Below, piece after piece: positions 1-11,139 of a stretch of DNA of 64,000 nt. Position 1 is the stretch's first letter. Each line of letters starts with the position of its first letter. The notes beneath the pieces were generated by a model. The model had not been told where the DNA came from and made no database searches. It saw nothing but the letters and a program-made list of their open reading frames with translations. The DNA comes from Prochlorococcus sp. AG-347-M23 (GTDB lineage Bacteria > Cyanobacteriota > Cyanobacteriia > PCC-6307 > Cyanobiaceae), in contig QCCU01000005.1 of assembly GCA_003278855.1 (NCBI GenBank), forward strand, positions 36,453 to 100,452, written 5' to 3'. The position numbers were made by a program, and so were the translations under genes.

Positions 1-1
1 C

Positions 2-1219
2 AATAACAATAATCAAAACCCAATTTGGAAAAATTTTGCAATTTTATATCGAACCAGAGCTCAGTCAAGAGTATTAGAAGAGTCTCTCGTAAGGTGGCGC
101 ATTCCTTATACAATTTTTGGAGGATTGCGTTTTTATGATAGAAGAGAAATTAAAGATGCAATAGCATATTTAAAAGTTCTGGTTAATTCTTCAGATAACG
201 TTAGTCTTTTACGAATTATAAATGTTCCTAGAAGAGGGATTGGTAAGACTACTATTCAAAAACTTAATGAACTATCTAATAGGTTAAATATGCCATTGTG
301 GGAGGTTCTTAATGATAAGCAAAGTCTTGAAGAAACAATAGGCCGATCATCAAAAGGAATTAATAAATTTACTGAAGTTATGAATGATCTACTTTGTTAT
401 CTTGAAAATTCAGGACCTGCTCAACTACTACAACTAATCTTAGAAAAAAGTGGTTATTTAAGTGACTTGCTCTCTAGTGGGACTGAAGAATCTGAAGATA
501 GAAGAAATAACTTGCAAGAACTAATTAATGCAGCTACTCAATATGAAGAAGAAACAGAAAGTGGAGATGTAGAAGGATTTCTTTCTACAGCAGCCTTAAC
601 AACTGATAATGATACGAAGAAAAATAATCCCAACTCTGTAACTCTCATGACTCTGCATAATAGTAAAGGTTTAGAATTTCAAAATGTTTTTATCACTGGG
701 CTAGAACAAGGTCTCTTCCCTAGCCATAGATCAATAGATACTCCCTCACTTCTTGAAGAGGAAAGGAGATTATGCTACGTAGGTATCACTAGAGCTAAAG
801 AAAGAGTTTTCTTAAGTCATGCCAGAGAAAGAAGATTATGGGGTGGAATGCGTGAAGCAACAATTCCTTCAATATTTCTTTCAGAAATACCTGAAGATTT
901 AATAGATGGCGAATTACCACAAACTGGTGGTGCTTCAATTAGAAGAGATTGGCATCTTGATCGTTTAACTAGAGTTGATCGAAACAATCCAAATGAATTT
1001 GTTAACAAACCAATAAATGCAGTAAGGAAATTATATTCAGGACCCAGTAAAGGGAAAAGCTGGATAGTTGGAGATAAGCTAATTCACTCAAAGTTTGGGA
1101 AAGGTGAAATCATACATATTTTTGGGAGTGGGGAAAAAATATCTTTAGCAGTAAAATTTGGTGATAAAGGAAGTAAAATTCTTGATCCCAGATTAGCTCC
1201 AATTCGTTATGTAAGTTAA
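2..1219 (+). CDS. pcrA: UvrD/PcrA-type ATP-dependent DNA helicase, C-terminal part (5' truncated by window)
   Basis: Open frame runs from the window edge (NNNNQNPIWKNFAILYRTRAQSRVLEE...); helicase motifs AILYRTRAQSR, VTLMTLHNSKGLEF, EEERRLCYVGITRAKERVFL. Confidence 0.93.
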   Translation, partial: NNNNQNPIWKNFAILYRTRAQSRVLEESLVRWRIPYTIFGGLRFYDRREIKDAIAYLKVLVNSSDNVSLLRIINVPRRGIGKTTIQKLNELSNRLNMPLWEVLNDKQSLEETIGRSSKGINKFTEVMNDLLCYLENSGPAQLLQLILEKSGYLSDLLSSGTEESEDRRNNLQELINAATQYEEETESGDVEGFLSTAALTTDNDTKKNNPNSVTLMTLHNSKGLEFQNVFITGLEQGLFPSHRSIDTPSLLEEERRLCYVGITRAKERVFLSHARERRLWGGMREATIPSIFLSEIPEDLIDGELPQTGGASIRRDWHLDRLTRVDRNNPNEFVNKPINAVRKLYSGPSKGKSWIVGDKLIHSKFGKGEIIHIFGSGEKISLAVKFGDKGSKILDPRLAPIRYVS

Positions 1220-1224
1220 AACTC

Positions 1225-2472
1225 ATGAACGATATCTCTGATTACATCCAAGGGGAATTAATCAAAACTCCATTTAATCTATATAACCTAATTGCTAAAT
1301 ACATAGAATCTAATAACAATACTAAAGTGGCTTTTGTAGGCGGTTATTTAAGAGATTTATTAATTAGTAAATTCCATAAAAAATCGTTTTTTAAACCTGT
1401 TGATATTGATCTTGTTATTGAAGGATCCTCTATTTCTCTTGCAAAATTTATAAAAAAAAATATTGTAAATGTAGATTTATGTTTAATCAAGGAATTTAAT
1501 TTATACAACACTGTAGAAATAAATATAAATGACTGTAAAATTGATATTGCTTCTGCAAGAAAAGAAATCTATTCTGCTCCAGGATTAAATCCCATAATAA
1601 ATAAAAGTACTATTGAGGATGATCTTAAGAGGAGAGATTTTACCATAAATTCAATAGCCTTCGAGGTCTCGACAAGGAAAATCTATGATCTTTATGGAGG
1701 AATTTCTGATATTAAAAGTAAAAGATTGAACTTACTTCACAGTAATAGTATTTCAGATGATCCAAGCAGATTAATTAGATGTGCAAAATATGCTTCAAGG
1801 TTAGATTTTAATATTTCAAATAATTCCCTTAAACAATCTCAAGAAACAGTTAGACAATGGCCATGGAAAAGTTCAGAAACTCATCAGAAAATGATTTATC
1901 CTCCTGCACTAGGCATACGAATAAGGATGGAACTAGCTGAAATATGCAAACACGATAATTTGACTAATGTAATTTCGATAATTCATAAATGGGAAATTAT
2001 CTCAATCTTAAATGAAAATATTAAAGTCGATAAAAGGTTTTTAAGAGGACTAAATTGGATTAAGAAGTTAAATGGAAATCATATGCTTTACTTATTAAAA
2101 GATTCAGAAAATTTAGAAAAAGCATGTCAAAGATTTTTGGTAAATAATAGTGAGATAAAAATATTAGAAGATTATTTAAATATCAAAAAGATATTAAATA
2201 CAAACCAAAAAAATTTCAATCATTTTTCTCCAGCAAGTTGGACAGAATTTATTGAGGACAGAAACCTTAATGATGAGACAGTCAAATTATTAATTTGTGA
2301 TGGAGGACCACACTGGCGCAACTTGTTTAAGTGGTTATTTATTTACAAATTCATAAAATCAAAAAAAGATGGAGAAACTTTAAAAAAAGAAGGATGGGAG
2401 CCAGGTAAGGGGATGGGAAAGGAAATCAAAAGACTAAGATATTTAGAAATTGACAAATTAAATAGAAATTAA
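1225..2472 (+). CDS. tRNA nucleotidyltransferase / poly(A) polymerase family (CCA-adding)
   Basis: FVGGYLRDLL and PVDIDLVIEG nucleotidyltransferase motif; RRDFTINSIAF and DPSRLIRCAKYASRL motifs. Confidence 0.9.
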   Translation: MNDISDYIQGELIKTPFNLYNLIAKYIESNNNTKVAFVGGYLRDLLISKFHKKSFFKPVDIDLVIEGSSISLAKFIKKNIVNVDLCLIKEFNLYNTVEININDCKIDIASARKEIYSAPGLNPIINKSTIEDDLKRRDFTINSIAFEVSTRKIYDLYGGISDIKSKRLNLLHSNSISDDPSRLIRCAKYASRLDFNISNNSLKQSQETVRQWPWKSSETHQKMIYPPALGIRIRMELAEICKHDNLTNVISIIHKWEIISILNENIKVDKRFLRGLNWIKKLNGNHMLYLLKDSENLEKACQRFLVNNSEIKILEDYLNIKKILNTNQKNFNHFSPASWTEFIEDRNLNDETVKLLICDGGPHWRNLFKWLFIYKFIKSKKDGETLKKEGWEPGKGMGKEIKRLRYLEIDKLNRN

Positions 2473-4644
2473 TTACATTTTTACAACCTCTCCAACCTTG
2501 TACCATTTATCCTTTAGAACATTTTCATATTTACGATTGCAACTAATCAACAAGGGTCCACATGTTTGTGGATCTAATAGTAATGATACTCTCTCGTTAA
2601 AAGTCTCTTGATCTAATGAATTTTCGTTTAAAAAATTAATTATTCTTTTTTCCTTGTTTACTTTATAAATTTTGTCAAAAATTTCTTTATTAGATTCAAA
2701 GAAAGTACTTCTAACATCTTTTCTTATTAAATCAAATACTCTAGGATAAGCTTTAAATGCAAATAAATCTAATAAAACTTTTAGTGGCTCAAGATTATTG
2801 CTTTGCCTATATAAATTAGATGATTCAACCATTTCTTTAAGATGTCCAATAAATCCATATCCAGTAATGTCAGTCGCAGCATTGACTAATGATTCTTTAA
2901 ATTGATTTTGAAAAAGATAAATTTCATCAATCAAATATTGCTGACTCTTTACTAAATTATTAATTACTTCAGAAGAACTACCTAGCATATTAATATTTTG
3001 CATTTGACCGGCAAAGTAAATCCCAACGCCCAGAGGTCTAGACATCATGAGAATATCTCCAATATTCATTCCAGATTTAAGCCATGGTTTTGATCCATTT
3101 CTTAAAATACCTTGAACTGTTAAAGAAATATCTATTCCTAATGAATAAGGTTTATTAACTAAACTTCTTGCCTCGAAAGTATGGCCTCCAAGTAATTCGC
3201 CTCCATGATCCTCAACTGTTGATTTAATACCTTGAAGTGATTGAGAAAATAGGTAACTCTGAAATTCCCTTTCAACTTTTGGTAATGAAATTAAAGCCTG
3301 CGCGGATGAAAGTTTTGCTCCACATGCCCATAAATCTGAGCAAGCATGCAAAGTAGTAATTTTTGCATTAAGCCAAGGATCACTTACCAAAGCAGGAAAT
3401 CCATCTACACTTTGCAAGATAAGATCTTGACCATTTTGATATATCTCAACTGAATCTTCAGGTGATGAGGCGAAAGAATTTAAATTAGAATTTATTAATG
3501 ATTTATTTAAAACAAACTGAGGAATTTTAGCTGCACATCCTCTGCAATCATTCAATGAAATATTTTTTTCACTACTTTTCATAATTAGCCTTTTTGATCT
3601 GAACTTTTTAATAAAATTGAGGTCAATTTTATGCTTTAAAATCCAAAAAATAAAAGAAGGGCCGAAAACAAAATTGCGATAAATAGCAAAAGCCTTTGGA
3701 TGATGGCTTGGGAATATATTTACTATTTGCAATCCGATCTTTTGAGGAAACCACTTTTTTAATGATCTCCCTTCTAAGTCTTTTTTTAAATTTTGGACTA
3801 ATGTATTTACAACTTTTACTGCAAAAACTCCCGATGCTGGTCTTTTTGCTGAACCTACAACTGCGCAATCACCGACAGCAAAGATTCCAGAGAAATTTTT
3901 TATCTGCAAATTCTGATTTGTAATTATTCTGCCATAAGAGTCCGAATCTAATAATTTTTTTTGTGCCCAAAACGGAGATGTATTTCCAGTACATAAAAGA
4001 ATCTTGCCATAATCAAAATTAAGTTTTTCAACTAAATCAATATTGGAATTCCGTAAACTTTTTAGAATTTTATTATTAATTTTTCTTGAATCACATAATA
4101 GTTTTAAAGGTCTATCTCCCCATCTTTTTCTCAAAGCATAAGATACTTCAATTGCAGCAAGGCCACTCCCAACAATTACAAATGGAAGTTCATTAACTGA
4201 ATCAAAAATGTCCTCTTTAAGTATTGAGTCATAAGCACTTAAAAAAGGTTTAATTGAAAAAGCATTTCGATTTTTAACTAGTGATTCAAATTCTTTTGGA
4301 ATTATTGTTTGACTTCCATAATTAAGCAACAACTTAGAATAATTAATTGAAGGTCTATTACTTAAAACAATTTTCTTTAAATTGAAATCAATATCCTTTA
4401 CTTCTTCTTCTATAAAAGATACTTTTGCATTTTTTGCTAAAGATTTTATATCAATTAAACTCTCTTCTAAAGTGATTGATTTTGAAATCACCGATGGGAA
4501 TGTAGCCGAATAAACCAAATGAGAATCTCTAGATATAATTGAAACAGGAATCTCTGGCATTAATTTCCGAAACATTAACCATTTCTTCAATAAAGAAACA
4601 TTTGAGTGTCCCCCTCCAATTAGTACCAGATGATTAAAAGTCAT
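2473..4644 (-). CDS. selD: Fusion: N-terminal FAD/NAD(P) (NDH-2-like) oxidoreductase + C-terminal selenide, water dikinase (SelD)
   Basis: N-term LVLIGGGHSNVSLLKKW and FAVGDCAVV motifs; C-term DCRGCAAKIP, HACSDLWACGAKLSSAQALISLP, GGHTFEARS, DITGYGFIGHLKEM, LLDPQTCGPLLIS. Confidence 0.9.
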   Translation of the reverse strand: MTFNHLVLIGGGHSNVSLLKKWLMFRKLMPEIPVSIISRDSHLVYSATFPSVISKSITLEESLIDIKSLAKNAKVSFIEEEVKDIDFNLKKIVLSNRPSINYSKLLLNYGSQTIIPKEFESLVKNRNAFSIKPFLSAYDSILKEDIFDSVNELPFVIVGSGLAAIEVSYALRKRWGDRPLKLLCDSRKINNKILKSLRNSNIDLVEKLNFDYGKILLCTGNTSPFWAQKKLLDSDSYGRIITNQNLQIKNFSGIFAVGDCAVVGSAKRPASGVFAVKVVNTLVQNLKKDLEGRSLKKWFPQKIGLQIVNIFPSHHPKAFAIYRNFVFGPSFIFWILKHKIDLNFIKKFRSKRLIMKSSEKNISLNDCRGCAAKIPQFVLNKSLINSNLNSFASSPEDSVEIYQNGQDLILQSVDGFPALVSDPWLNAKITTLHACSDLWACGAKLSSAQALISLPKVEREFQSYLFSQSLQGIKSTVEDHGGELLGGHTFEARSLVNKPYSLGIDISLTVQGILRNGSKPWLKSGMNIGDILMMSRPLGVGIYFAGQMQNINMLGSSSEVINNLVKSQQYLIDEIYLFQNQFKESLVNAATDITGYGFIGHLKEMVESSNLYRQSNNLEPLKVLLDLFAFKAYPRVFDLIRKDVRSTFFESNKEIFDKIYKVNKEKRIINFLNENSLDQETFNERVSLLLDPQTCGPLLISCNRKYENVLKDKWYKVGEVVKM

Positions 4645-4654
4645 TTACATCACT

Positions 4655-5548
4655 ATGAATAAAGAACATTTATTACCAATTGAAAAATCAAAATTAGGAG
4701 TGATTGGTGGAAGTGGATTTTATTCAATGGATCAAATAGATTACTTAAGAGAAATAGAAATCAATACTCCCTATGGTAAACCTTCTGATTCAATAAAGGT
4801 ATATAATCTTGGAAACCTAGAGATAGCATTCATTCCTAGACATGGCAGAACACATAGTTTAAATCCTTCTGAAATCCCTTACAAAGCTAATATTTGGGCG
4901 CTAAGGTCAATAGGAGTAAGATGGATTATTGCTCCATCAGCAGTGGGTTCATTACAAGAACAGATAAGGCCACTTGATATAGTGGTTCCAGATCAATTTA
5001 TAGACCGGACAAAAAATAGACCTGCAACCTTTTTTAATGAGGGAGCTGTTGCTCACGTAACTATGGGAGATCCCTTCTGCACAAATTTATCACGTATATT
5101 AAGTGAAATCGGAGAAAAAAATATTCCTGGAGGTAGACAATTGCATAGAGGGGGTACCTATCTAGCAATGGAAGGTCCCGCTTTCTCAACTAGAGCAGAA
5201 TCTAATTTATATAGGAGTTGGGGATGTTCAGTAATTGGAATGACGAACCACACAGAAGCAAGATTAGCTAAAGAAGCTGAAATAGCTTACGCATCCTTAT
5301 CTATGGTTACTGATTATGATTGCTGGCATCAAACTCATCAAGAAGTTTCTGTAGAGATGGTTTTGGATAATCTTAGATCAAATACTGAAGTGGCTAATAA
5401 AATAATATTTGAAGTAGCTAAATTAATTGAAGAAGAAAGACCAAAAAGTAAGTCTCATTTTTCATTAAAAGATGGATTGATAACTCAAAAAGAAAATATC
5501 CCAAGCTCCACAAAAGCGAAACTAAGGATATTTACTGATTCTTATTAG
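4655..5548 (+). CDS. mtnP: S-methyl-5'-thioadenosine phosphorylase
   Basis: GVIGGSGFYSMD, IAFIPRHGRTHSLNPSEIPYKAN, EGPAFSTRAES, VIGMTNHTEARLAKEAEIAYASLSMVTDYDCW. Confidence 0.93.
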   Translation: MNKEHLLPIEKSKLGVIGGSGFYSMDQIDYLREIEINTPYGKPSDSIKVYNLGNLEIAFIPRHGRTHSLNPSEIPYKANIWALRSIGVRWIIAPSAVGSLQEQIRPLDIVVPDQFIDRTKNRPATFFNEGAVAHVTMGDPFCTNLSRILSEIGEKNIPGGRQLHRGGTYLAMEGPAFSTRAESNLYRSWGCSVIGMTNHTEARLAKEAEIAYASLSMVTDYDCWHQTHQEVSVEMVLDNLRSNTEVANKIIFEVAKLIEEERPKSKSHFSLKDGLITQKENIPSSTKAKLRIFTDSY

Positions 5549-5591
5549 GCTTATTTGATATAAGTGATTATCAGGTCAAGGTTAGGATTTG

Positions 5592-5789
5592 TTAGCCTCC
5601 ACCTCCAACACCTTGGTATGAACCATAGAAGAATATTCCTAAAACGAAGATAACTGCGATTCCACCTGCTGTAGCAACAAGCCATAGAGGAAGGGTTCCT
5701 TCAGTCCATCTTCTTTCCCATGCAACTGCTGGTCTACCGTCGGGAAGTCTATCTGGAATTCTTCCATCAGGTCCTTTTAATTTACTCAT
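5592..5789 (-). CDS. psbJ: Photosystem II protein J
   Basis: [65 protein letters not shown]; last gene of psbEFLJ. Confidence 0.97.
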   Translation of the reverse strand: MSKLKGPDGRIPDRLPDGRPAVAWERRWTEGTLPLWLVATAGGIAVIFVLGIFFYGSYQGVGGGG

Positions 5790-5798
5790 AGTTTTAAT

Positions 5799-5918
5799 TT
5801 AATTGAAAAAGTAACTGGAAAATAAAATTCCCAATACAAAGACTGATAGTAAGCCTAAATAAAGGCTTGTACGATTAAGTTCAACTGGAACTTTATTAGG
5901 ATTTTCGTTTACTTGCAT
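5799..5918 (-). CDS. psbL: Photosystem II protein L (39 aa; supplied ORF over-extended at 5' end)
   Basis: [39 protein letters not shown] from ATG at 5918. Confidence 0.97.
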
Positions 5919-5929
5919 GATTTTTAAAT

Positions 5930-6076
5930 TTATCGGGCTACGAATTGCATAGCAGCAATGGAACCTAAAAAGAATACTGATGGAATAGCTAAAGCGTGAA
6001 CTGCTAGCCAACGAACAGTAAATATAGGATAAACGCGGACTTCCGCAGCCTGCATTGGAGCTTGAGAATTAGACAT
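5930..6076 (-). CDS. psbF: Cytochrome b559 beta subunit (48 aa; absent from ORF track)
   Basis: Hand translation: [48 protein letters not shown]; lies between psbE and psbL. Confidence 0.97.
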
Positions 6077-6078
6077 AG

Positions 6079-6327
6079 TTATTTTGTTCTTAAATCAAGT
6101 TGAGACTTCGCTTCAAATCTTTGAGTTACAACAGGAGCTTTTGCTTCAGATGCCTGAAAGTAACTATCAGGACGAGGAGTACCGAAAGCGTCGTAAGCCA
6201 AACCTGTGTATACGAATAAGAAGCCTGCTATAAAGATAGCTGGTAATGTTACTGCATGAATAATCCAGTACCTAATACTGGTGATTATTTCAAAGAATGG
6301 GCGTTCACCCGTTGAACCTGCGGCCAT
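6079..6327 (-). CDS. psbE: Cytochrome b559 alpha subunit
   Basis: [57 protein letters not shown]. Confidence 0.97.
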   Translation of the reverse strand: MAAGSTGERPFFEIITSIRYWIIHAVTLPAIFIAGFLFVYTGLAYDAFGTPRPDSYFQASEAKAPVVTQRFEAKSQLDLRTK

Positions 6328-6465
6328 AATCACAAATGTTTACCATATGATCTTACAGTGTAAAATCATAAGTTCGCGAAGAATTTAACAGCTTGGTTAC
6401 AGACAGTTGTTAAATTAATCCAAAATTAATATTTTTTTTATTATTTTTTTTAAGTTATTACAGAT

Positions 6466-7479
6466 TTAGCCATTCCATTTAAGAATGTAACCACGCTCGC
6501 CAAGTATGAATCCTTTTTGATTATCTAAAGACTCCTTATCAAGAAAAACTATTTTTATATAGTTAGTAGGCAATGCAGAAGCAAGAGGATCTGAATTCCA
6601 AGTTTCACCTTGATCTTTACTTACTATTAAAGTGCCATTACCACCGCCAGCCCATATATCACCATTTGGATCCCATCCCATATCTAAATAATTGTAACCA
6701 TTAAGAATAGGGATAATAGGCTTTGACCAACTTTCTAGATTATTAGAATCTTCATTAAATCTAATTTCCGCACCTCTTGAAAGCATCCATAAACTTCCTT
6801 CTGGATTGAAACCAATGCTTTGCACTCTCTTACTACTTGCTCTTTGGTGAGCAATCCAAGTATTACTATCACTATCAAGAGTAGAGAAGAAATTTCCAAG
6901 ACTGCTTACGCTCACATAATCACCGCTAGATGTTCTTCTTAAATCTCTTATACCTCCCTGTTCCGAAGGATCTGATACTTTTGCTTCCCATGTTTCACCG
7001 CTATTGGAAGTTTCATAAATAGCTGCTGAGGTTGTTGCCAATTGAGCAACTCCTTCATCAATAGTGGTAACTAAGAAAGGTTGGCCTGGTAACTTCCCAA
7101 GTGAAAGCCTAGTCCAATTTTTACCTTCATCTAAAGTATGCATTACAAGAGAGGGTTGCCCTATTAACCAACCTTCAGAACCCTTAAAATCAATATCGAG
7201 AAGGCGAAAGTTCTCTTCAGCAGAAATATCTAATGATCTTTTTTCCCATGTTTCACCACCATCAGTAGATTCCATAATCAATCTGTTTGAGCCTACTAAA
7301 AACCCATGATTATCATCTATAAAATCAACATCTAAAGCATTAGCCTGATCTTCAAACTGAATTGTTTTCCAAGGGCTGCTTTCATTCATCTTGACGCCTG
7401 TAGATGAACAACTGCTTAAAACAAAACAGAGAACTACAGATAAAAGGAGATTAGGAATACTGGTAAAAAAATTTTTCAT
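6466..7479 (-). CDS. ycf48: Photosystem II assembly/stability factor Ycf48 (HCF136)
   Basis: Lipoprotein-like signal with LSSCSS; repeated [20 protein letters not shown] propeller motifs; located between rubA and psbE as in cyanobacteria. Confidence 0.95.
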   Translation of the reverse strand: MKNFFTSIPNLLLSVVLCFVLSSCSSTGVKMNESSPWKTIQFEDQANALDVDFIDDNHGFLVGSNRLIMESTDGGETWEKRSLDISAEENFRLLDIDFKGSEGWLIGQPSLVMHTLDEGKNWTRLSLGKLPGQPFLVTTIDEGVAQLATTSAAIYETSNSGETWEAKVSDPSEQGGIRDLRRTSSGDYVSVSSLGNFFSTLDSDSNTWIAHQRASSKRVQSIGFNPEGSLWMLSRGAEIRFNEDSNNLESWSKPIIPILNGYNYLDMGWDPNGDIWAGGGNGTLIVSKDQGETWNSDPLASALPTNYIKIVFLDKESLDNQKGFILGERGYILKWNG

Positions 7480-7488
7480 TTAATTATT

Positions 7489-7917
7489 TTAATGCAAAGA
7501 GTACAAAGAAAGGAACATAGCAGCAGCAAACGCCAAACCTCCAAAAATCAATATATTTTTTTGTCCAGGAGGTAAACTATTAAATCCAAATCCATAAACT
7601 AAATTCTCTTCAAATCCACTAGGTTTTGCTCTAGATCCAATATCCTTATAAAAATTTTTACCGGCTCGACAAACAGGGCAAGCAAAAGTATTCCCGTCCA
7701 ACTCTGAAAAAGGCGTATTTTTAGGTATGTTTAATTTTTTATTTCCTTCAGACGGATCATAAATGTATCCACAACTTCTACATTCGAATCTATTTTGTTC
7801 TAAATTAATAGTAGGTTGTTCAACATTTACTCCTGTGGAGTTTTCAGAAAGATCTTCTTTCTGAGAGTCTTCAACTATTTTGTTTTCCTCAGAGGCTGGT
7901 TGAATGTTTTCACTCAC
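7489..7917 (-). CDS. rubA: Membrane-anchored rubredoxin
   Basis: FECRSCGYIYDPSEG...FACPVCRAGKNFYKDIG (two CxxC) plus C-terminal TM; upstream of ycf48. Confidence 0.95.
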   Translation of the reverse strand: MSENIQPASEENKIVEDSQKEDLSENSTGVNVEQPTINLEQNRFECRSCGYIYDPSEGNKKLNIPKNTPFSELDGNTFACPVCRAGKNFYKDIGSRAKPSGFEENLVYGFGFNSLPPGQKNILIFGGLAFAAAMFLSLYSLH

Positions 7918-7994
7918 GGTTTATTATTGTTCTTTAAGAACTTTAAAAGATTTTGCTTAATTAAGCGACTTTTATTCAAAATTAATTTTTTAAG

Positions 7995-8357
7995 ATGTTT
8001 TTATTAACTGGCTATGAATACTTTTTAGGTTTTCTTCTAATTGCCGCAGCTGTTCCAGTATTAGCTCTAGTTACTAATCTCATCGTTGCACCAAAAGGCA
8101 GAACAGGGGAAAGAAAACTTACATATGAATCTGGAATGGAGCCTATTGGGGGAGCATGGATTCAATTTAATATACGTTATTACATGTTTGCCTTGGTTTT
8201 CGTTATATTTGATGTTGAGACAGTATTCCTTTATCCTTGGGCTGTTGCCTTCAATAGATTAGGCTTATTAGCTTTTATTGAGGCTTTAATCTTCATAGCA
8301 ATACTTGTTATTGCCCTTGCATACGCATGGAGAAAAGGTGCTTTAGAATGGAGTTAA
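7995..8357 (+). CDS. ndhC: NAD(P)H-quinone oxidoreductase subunit 3
   Basis: [44 protein letters not shown]; followed by ndhK and ndhJ. Confidence 0.97.
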   Translation: MFLLTGYEYFLGFLLIAAAVPVLALVTNLIVAPKGRTGERKLTYESGMEPIGGAWIQFNIRYYMFALVFVIFDVETVFLYPWAVAFNRLGLLAFIEALIFIAILVIALAYAWRKGALEWS

Positions 8358-8361
8358 AAAA

Positions 8362-9096
8362 TTGAATCCACAATTATCCCCAAAAGCAATAAGAGAAATT
8401 CGAGAAGGGACTTGCAACCCTCTTGGGGCTCCCCAAGTTACTACAGATTTAAGCGAAAACATTATATTGACAAGCTTAGACGATCTTCATAATTGGGCCA
8501 GACTAAGCAGTCTATGGCCTCTCTTGTACGGAACAGCTTGTTGTTTTATAGAATTTGCTGCCTTAATTGGATCAAGATTTGATTTTGATAGATTTGGATT
8601 AGTACCTAGAAGCTCACCACGGCAAGCAGATCTAATAATAGTTGCAGGGACAGTAACAATGAAGATGGCACCCGCGCTTGTAAGACTTTATGAACAAATG
8701 CCTGAACCAAAATATGTGATCGCCATGGGTGCTTGCACAATCACAGGCGGAATGTTCAGCGCAGATTCTACAACTGCTGTAAGAGGAGTTGATAAGTTGA
8801 TACCAGTTGATTTATACCTTCCAGGATGTCCACCAAGACCAGAAGCAATTTTTGATGCTGTTATTAAATTAAGAAAAAAAGTTGGTAATGAATCAATTTT
8901 AGAGCGCACAAAAACAGAGCAAACTCACAGATACATAACATCTGATCATGAAATGAATCTCGTTTTCTCTGAAAATACTGGTGAATATCTAAACAAAACT
9001 TCAGCTAACGTAATAACCCCCTCCAAAAAAGAAAAAATAACCGAATTACCTGAAAATACCGAAAAAACTGAAATTATTAATACTGTAGAAGATTGA
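8362..9096 (+). CDS. ndhK: NAD(P)H-quinone oxidoreductase subunit K (TTG start)
   Basis: [67 protein letters not shown]. Confidence 0.97.
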   Translation: MNPQLSPKAIREIREGTCNPLGAPQVTTDLSENIILTSLDDLHNWARLSSLWPLLYGTACCFIEFAALIGSRFDFDRFGLVPRSSPRQADLIIVAGTVTMKMAPALVRLYEQMPEPKYVIAMGACTITGGMFSADSTTAVRGVDKLIPVDLYLPGCPPRPEAIFDAVIKLRKKVGNESILERTKTEQTHRYITSDHEMNLVFSENTGEYLNKTSANVITPSKKEKITELPENTEKTEIINTVED

Positions 9097-9626
9097 TGGA
9101 AAAAGACGGTACAGCCACATCCTCAGATACTTCAATAGAAAAAGAAGGGTTTATAAGCCAATCTTTGTCTAAAGATGGAATTCCAAATCAATCTTTATCT
9201 GATGATCACATAGGAATTGAAAACATTTCTGTGGAACCTAGCAAATTATATGAAGCAGTATCTGCCTTAAAAAGTTACGGTTTTAATTATCTCCAATGTC
9301 AAGGAGGATATGATGAGGGACCAGGAAAAAATCTCGTCAGTTTCTACCATTTTATAACTGTTGATGATATACAAAAAATTGAAAAAATTAAAGAAGTCAG
9401 ATTAAAAGTTTTCCTAAAAAGAGATTCTGATTTATCAATCCCTAGTTTGTATAAAATTTTTAAAGGAAGTGATTGGCAAGAAAGAGAAACTTTTGATATG
9501 TATGGAATAAATTTTATTGATCATCCAAATCCCAAAAGACTATTAATGCCTGAAGATTGGAGAGGATGGCCATTAAGGAAAGATTATATTCAGCCAGATT
9601 TCTACGAACTTCAAGATGCTTATTAA
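9093..9626 (+). CDS. ndhJ: NAD(P)H-quinone oxidoreductase subunit J
   Basis: [50 protein letters not shown]; overlaps the ndhK stop. Confidence 0.96.
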   Translation: MMEKDGTATSSDTSIEKEGFISQSLSKDGIPNQSLSDDHIGIENISVEPSKLYEAVSALKSYGFNYLQCQGGYDEGPGKNLVSFYHFITVDDIQKIEKIKEVRLKVFLKRDSDLSIPSLYKIFKGSDWQERETFDMYGINFIDHPNPKRLLMPEDWRGWPLRKDYIQPDFYELQDAY

Positions 9627-11008
9627 TTTAATTTTTTTAATTTTCGGTATATAAACATAACTGCTCTTGCAAGTCTCCTTGGATCATGTCTAAGAGTTGG
9701 AGTTATTCTTCTTGAATATAATGGTGCTTGCAAAACATAATAACCTTCAGATAATAATTTTTCTTTATTACATTGGACAGGCTCTGCCCCTCTACTTTCG
9801 TAATAGTCTACTAATGGAGATTTTTCGAATTGAGTCTGAGATAATATTGAGTTAAAAATTCTAGTATTAACTCCAAAATTTGATAATTGTTTTTCTATTG
9901 CTTTGATATGTTGATAGACATCGAGTCCATCTGTTTCTCCAGGCTGAGTCATCAAATTACTTATATAAATTTTAGGAGCATTACTTTGCAATAAGGCATC
10001 TACTATCTCTGGTACTAAAAGATTAGGCAATAAAGAAGTGTATAGACTACCTGGGCCGAGAACAATTAAATCAGCTTCTTTTATAGATTCAAGAGCACTT
10101 GGTAGAGCTGATGGATTTTCTGGTAAGTAACCAATTCTCGAAATTAATTTTTTTGATTTACTGATCTTGCTTTCACCATAAATTTTTTCACCATCTTCTA
10201 ATTCGGCCCACAACATAACATCAATATTTGTTGCAGGTAAAACTTGACCTTGTACGGCCAAAACCTTACTAGAGGCTTGAACTGCTTTTTCTAAACTGCC
10301 TGTAATTGTTGTTAAAGCTGACAAGAATAGATTTCCAAAACTATGACCTTCCAGACCACTTCCCCCTGAAAATCTGTACTGAAATAATCTTGTTAAAGTA
10401 GGTTCTTCGTTTGATAAGGCTGCCAAACAATTTCTAATATCTCCTGGAGGTTGTACACCTAATTGTTTTCTGAGAATTCCACTACTTCCACCATCATCAG
10501 ACACAGTTACGATTGCTGTAATATTGCTACTGTAATTTTTTAAGCCTTTCAGTAAAGTCGATAATCCTGTACCGCCCCCAATTGCAACAATATTTGGACC
10601 TCTATTTAATTTACTTTTAACTCTTAATGCATCAACTAAATATGTATCTTTTTCTGGAACAAGCGCTTTTTGAATAGAATTAATACTTCTATTTTGTCCA
10701 ATCCCGATTAATATAAGTCCAATAAAAAAAATCAATGGTCCCATTAATGAAACAGGCAAAATACGTGTTAAACCTGTCATTACCCCAAAAAAGATTTCAA
10801 TAAGCCAATAGAGCGGTCTTAAATTTGTCCAAATTACCAAGCCTAATAATGTAGTCAAAAATCCTATCGCCGATGTAAGCATCCATCTTTTTATTACCAG
10901 TCCTGGCAAAAGCCAACTCAAAATTCTTAAGATTTTGTTTAACAAGACAAAATTAGTCTTTTTAAAGTTTTTATAGTACCTTTTTACCCTTTTTTTACGC
11001 TTATTCAT
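9623..11008 (-). CDS. YvcK/CofD-like protein (gluconeogenesis-factor family) with N-terminal membrane segments
   Basis: [65 protein letters not shown]. Confidence 0.9.
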   Translation of the reverse strand: MNKRKKRVKRYYKNFKKTNFVLLNKILRILSWLLPGLVIKRWMLTSAIGFLTTLLGLVIWTNLRPLYWLIEIFFGVMTGLTRILPVSLMGPLIFFIGLILIGIGQNRSINSIQKALVPEKDTYLVDALRVKSKLNRGPNIVAIGGGTGLSTLLKGLKNYSSNITAIVTVSDDGGSSGILRKQLGVQPPGDIRNCLAALSNEEPTLTRLFQYRFSGGSGLEGHSFGNLFLSALTTITGSLEKAVQASSKVLAVQGQVLPATNIDVMLWAELEDGEKIYGESKISKSKKLISRIGYLPENPSALPSALESIKEADLIVLGPGSLYTSLLPNLLVPEIVDALLQSNAPKIYISNLMTQPGETDGLDVYQHIKAIEKQLSNFGVNTRIFNSILSQTQFEKSPLVDYYESRGAEPVQCNKEKLLSEGYYVLQAPLYSRRITPTLRHDPRRLARAVMFIYRKLKKLN

Positions 11009-11139
11009 TAAAAAAACCTCTTAAATTATTTTTCTCAAATTTCTAGACTATATAAAATCATTATAAATCAAATTCATACATCCTTTTTTTATTTCTAAAA
11101 ATAGGCAAAATAAAATATATAGATGTTTTTATATAAGTT

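Noticed and set aside
3629-3923. ORFs 3629..3868 (-) and 3696..3923 (+) inside selD
   Set aside because: Shadow ORFs within a strongly supported CDS; no recognisable protein motifs.
7816-8007. 63-aa plus ORF antisense to rubA
   Set aside because: Phe/Leu-rich translation of antisense AT-rich DNA.
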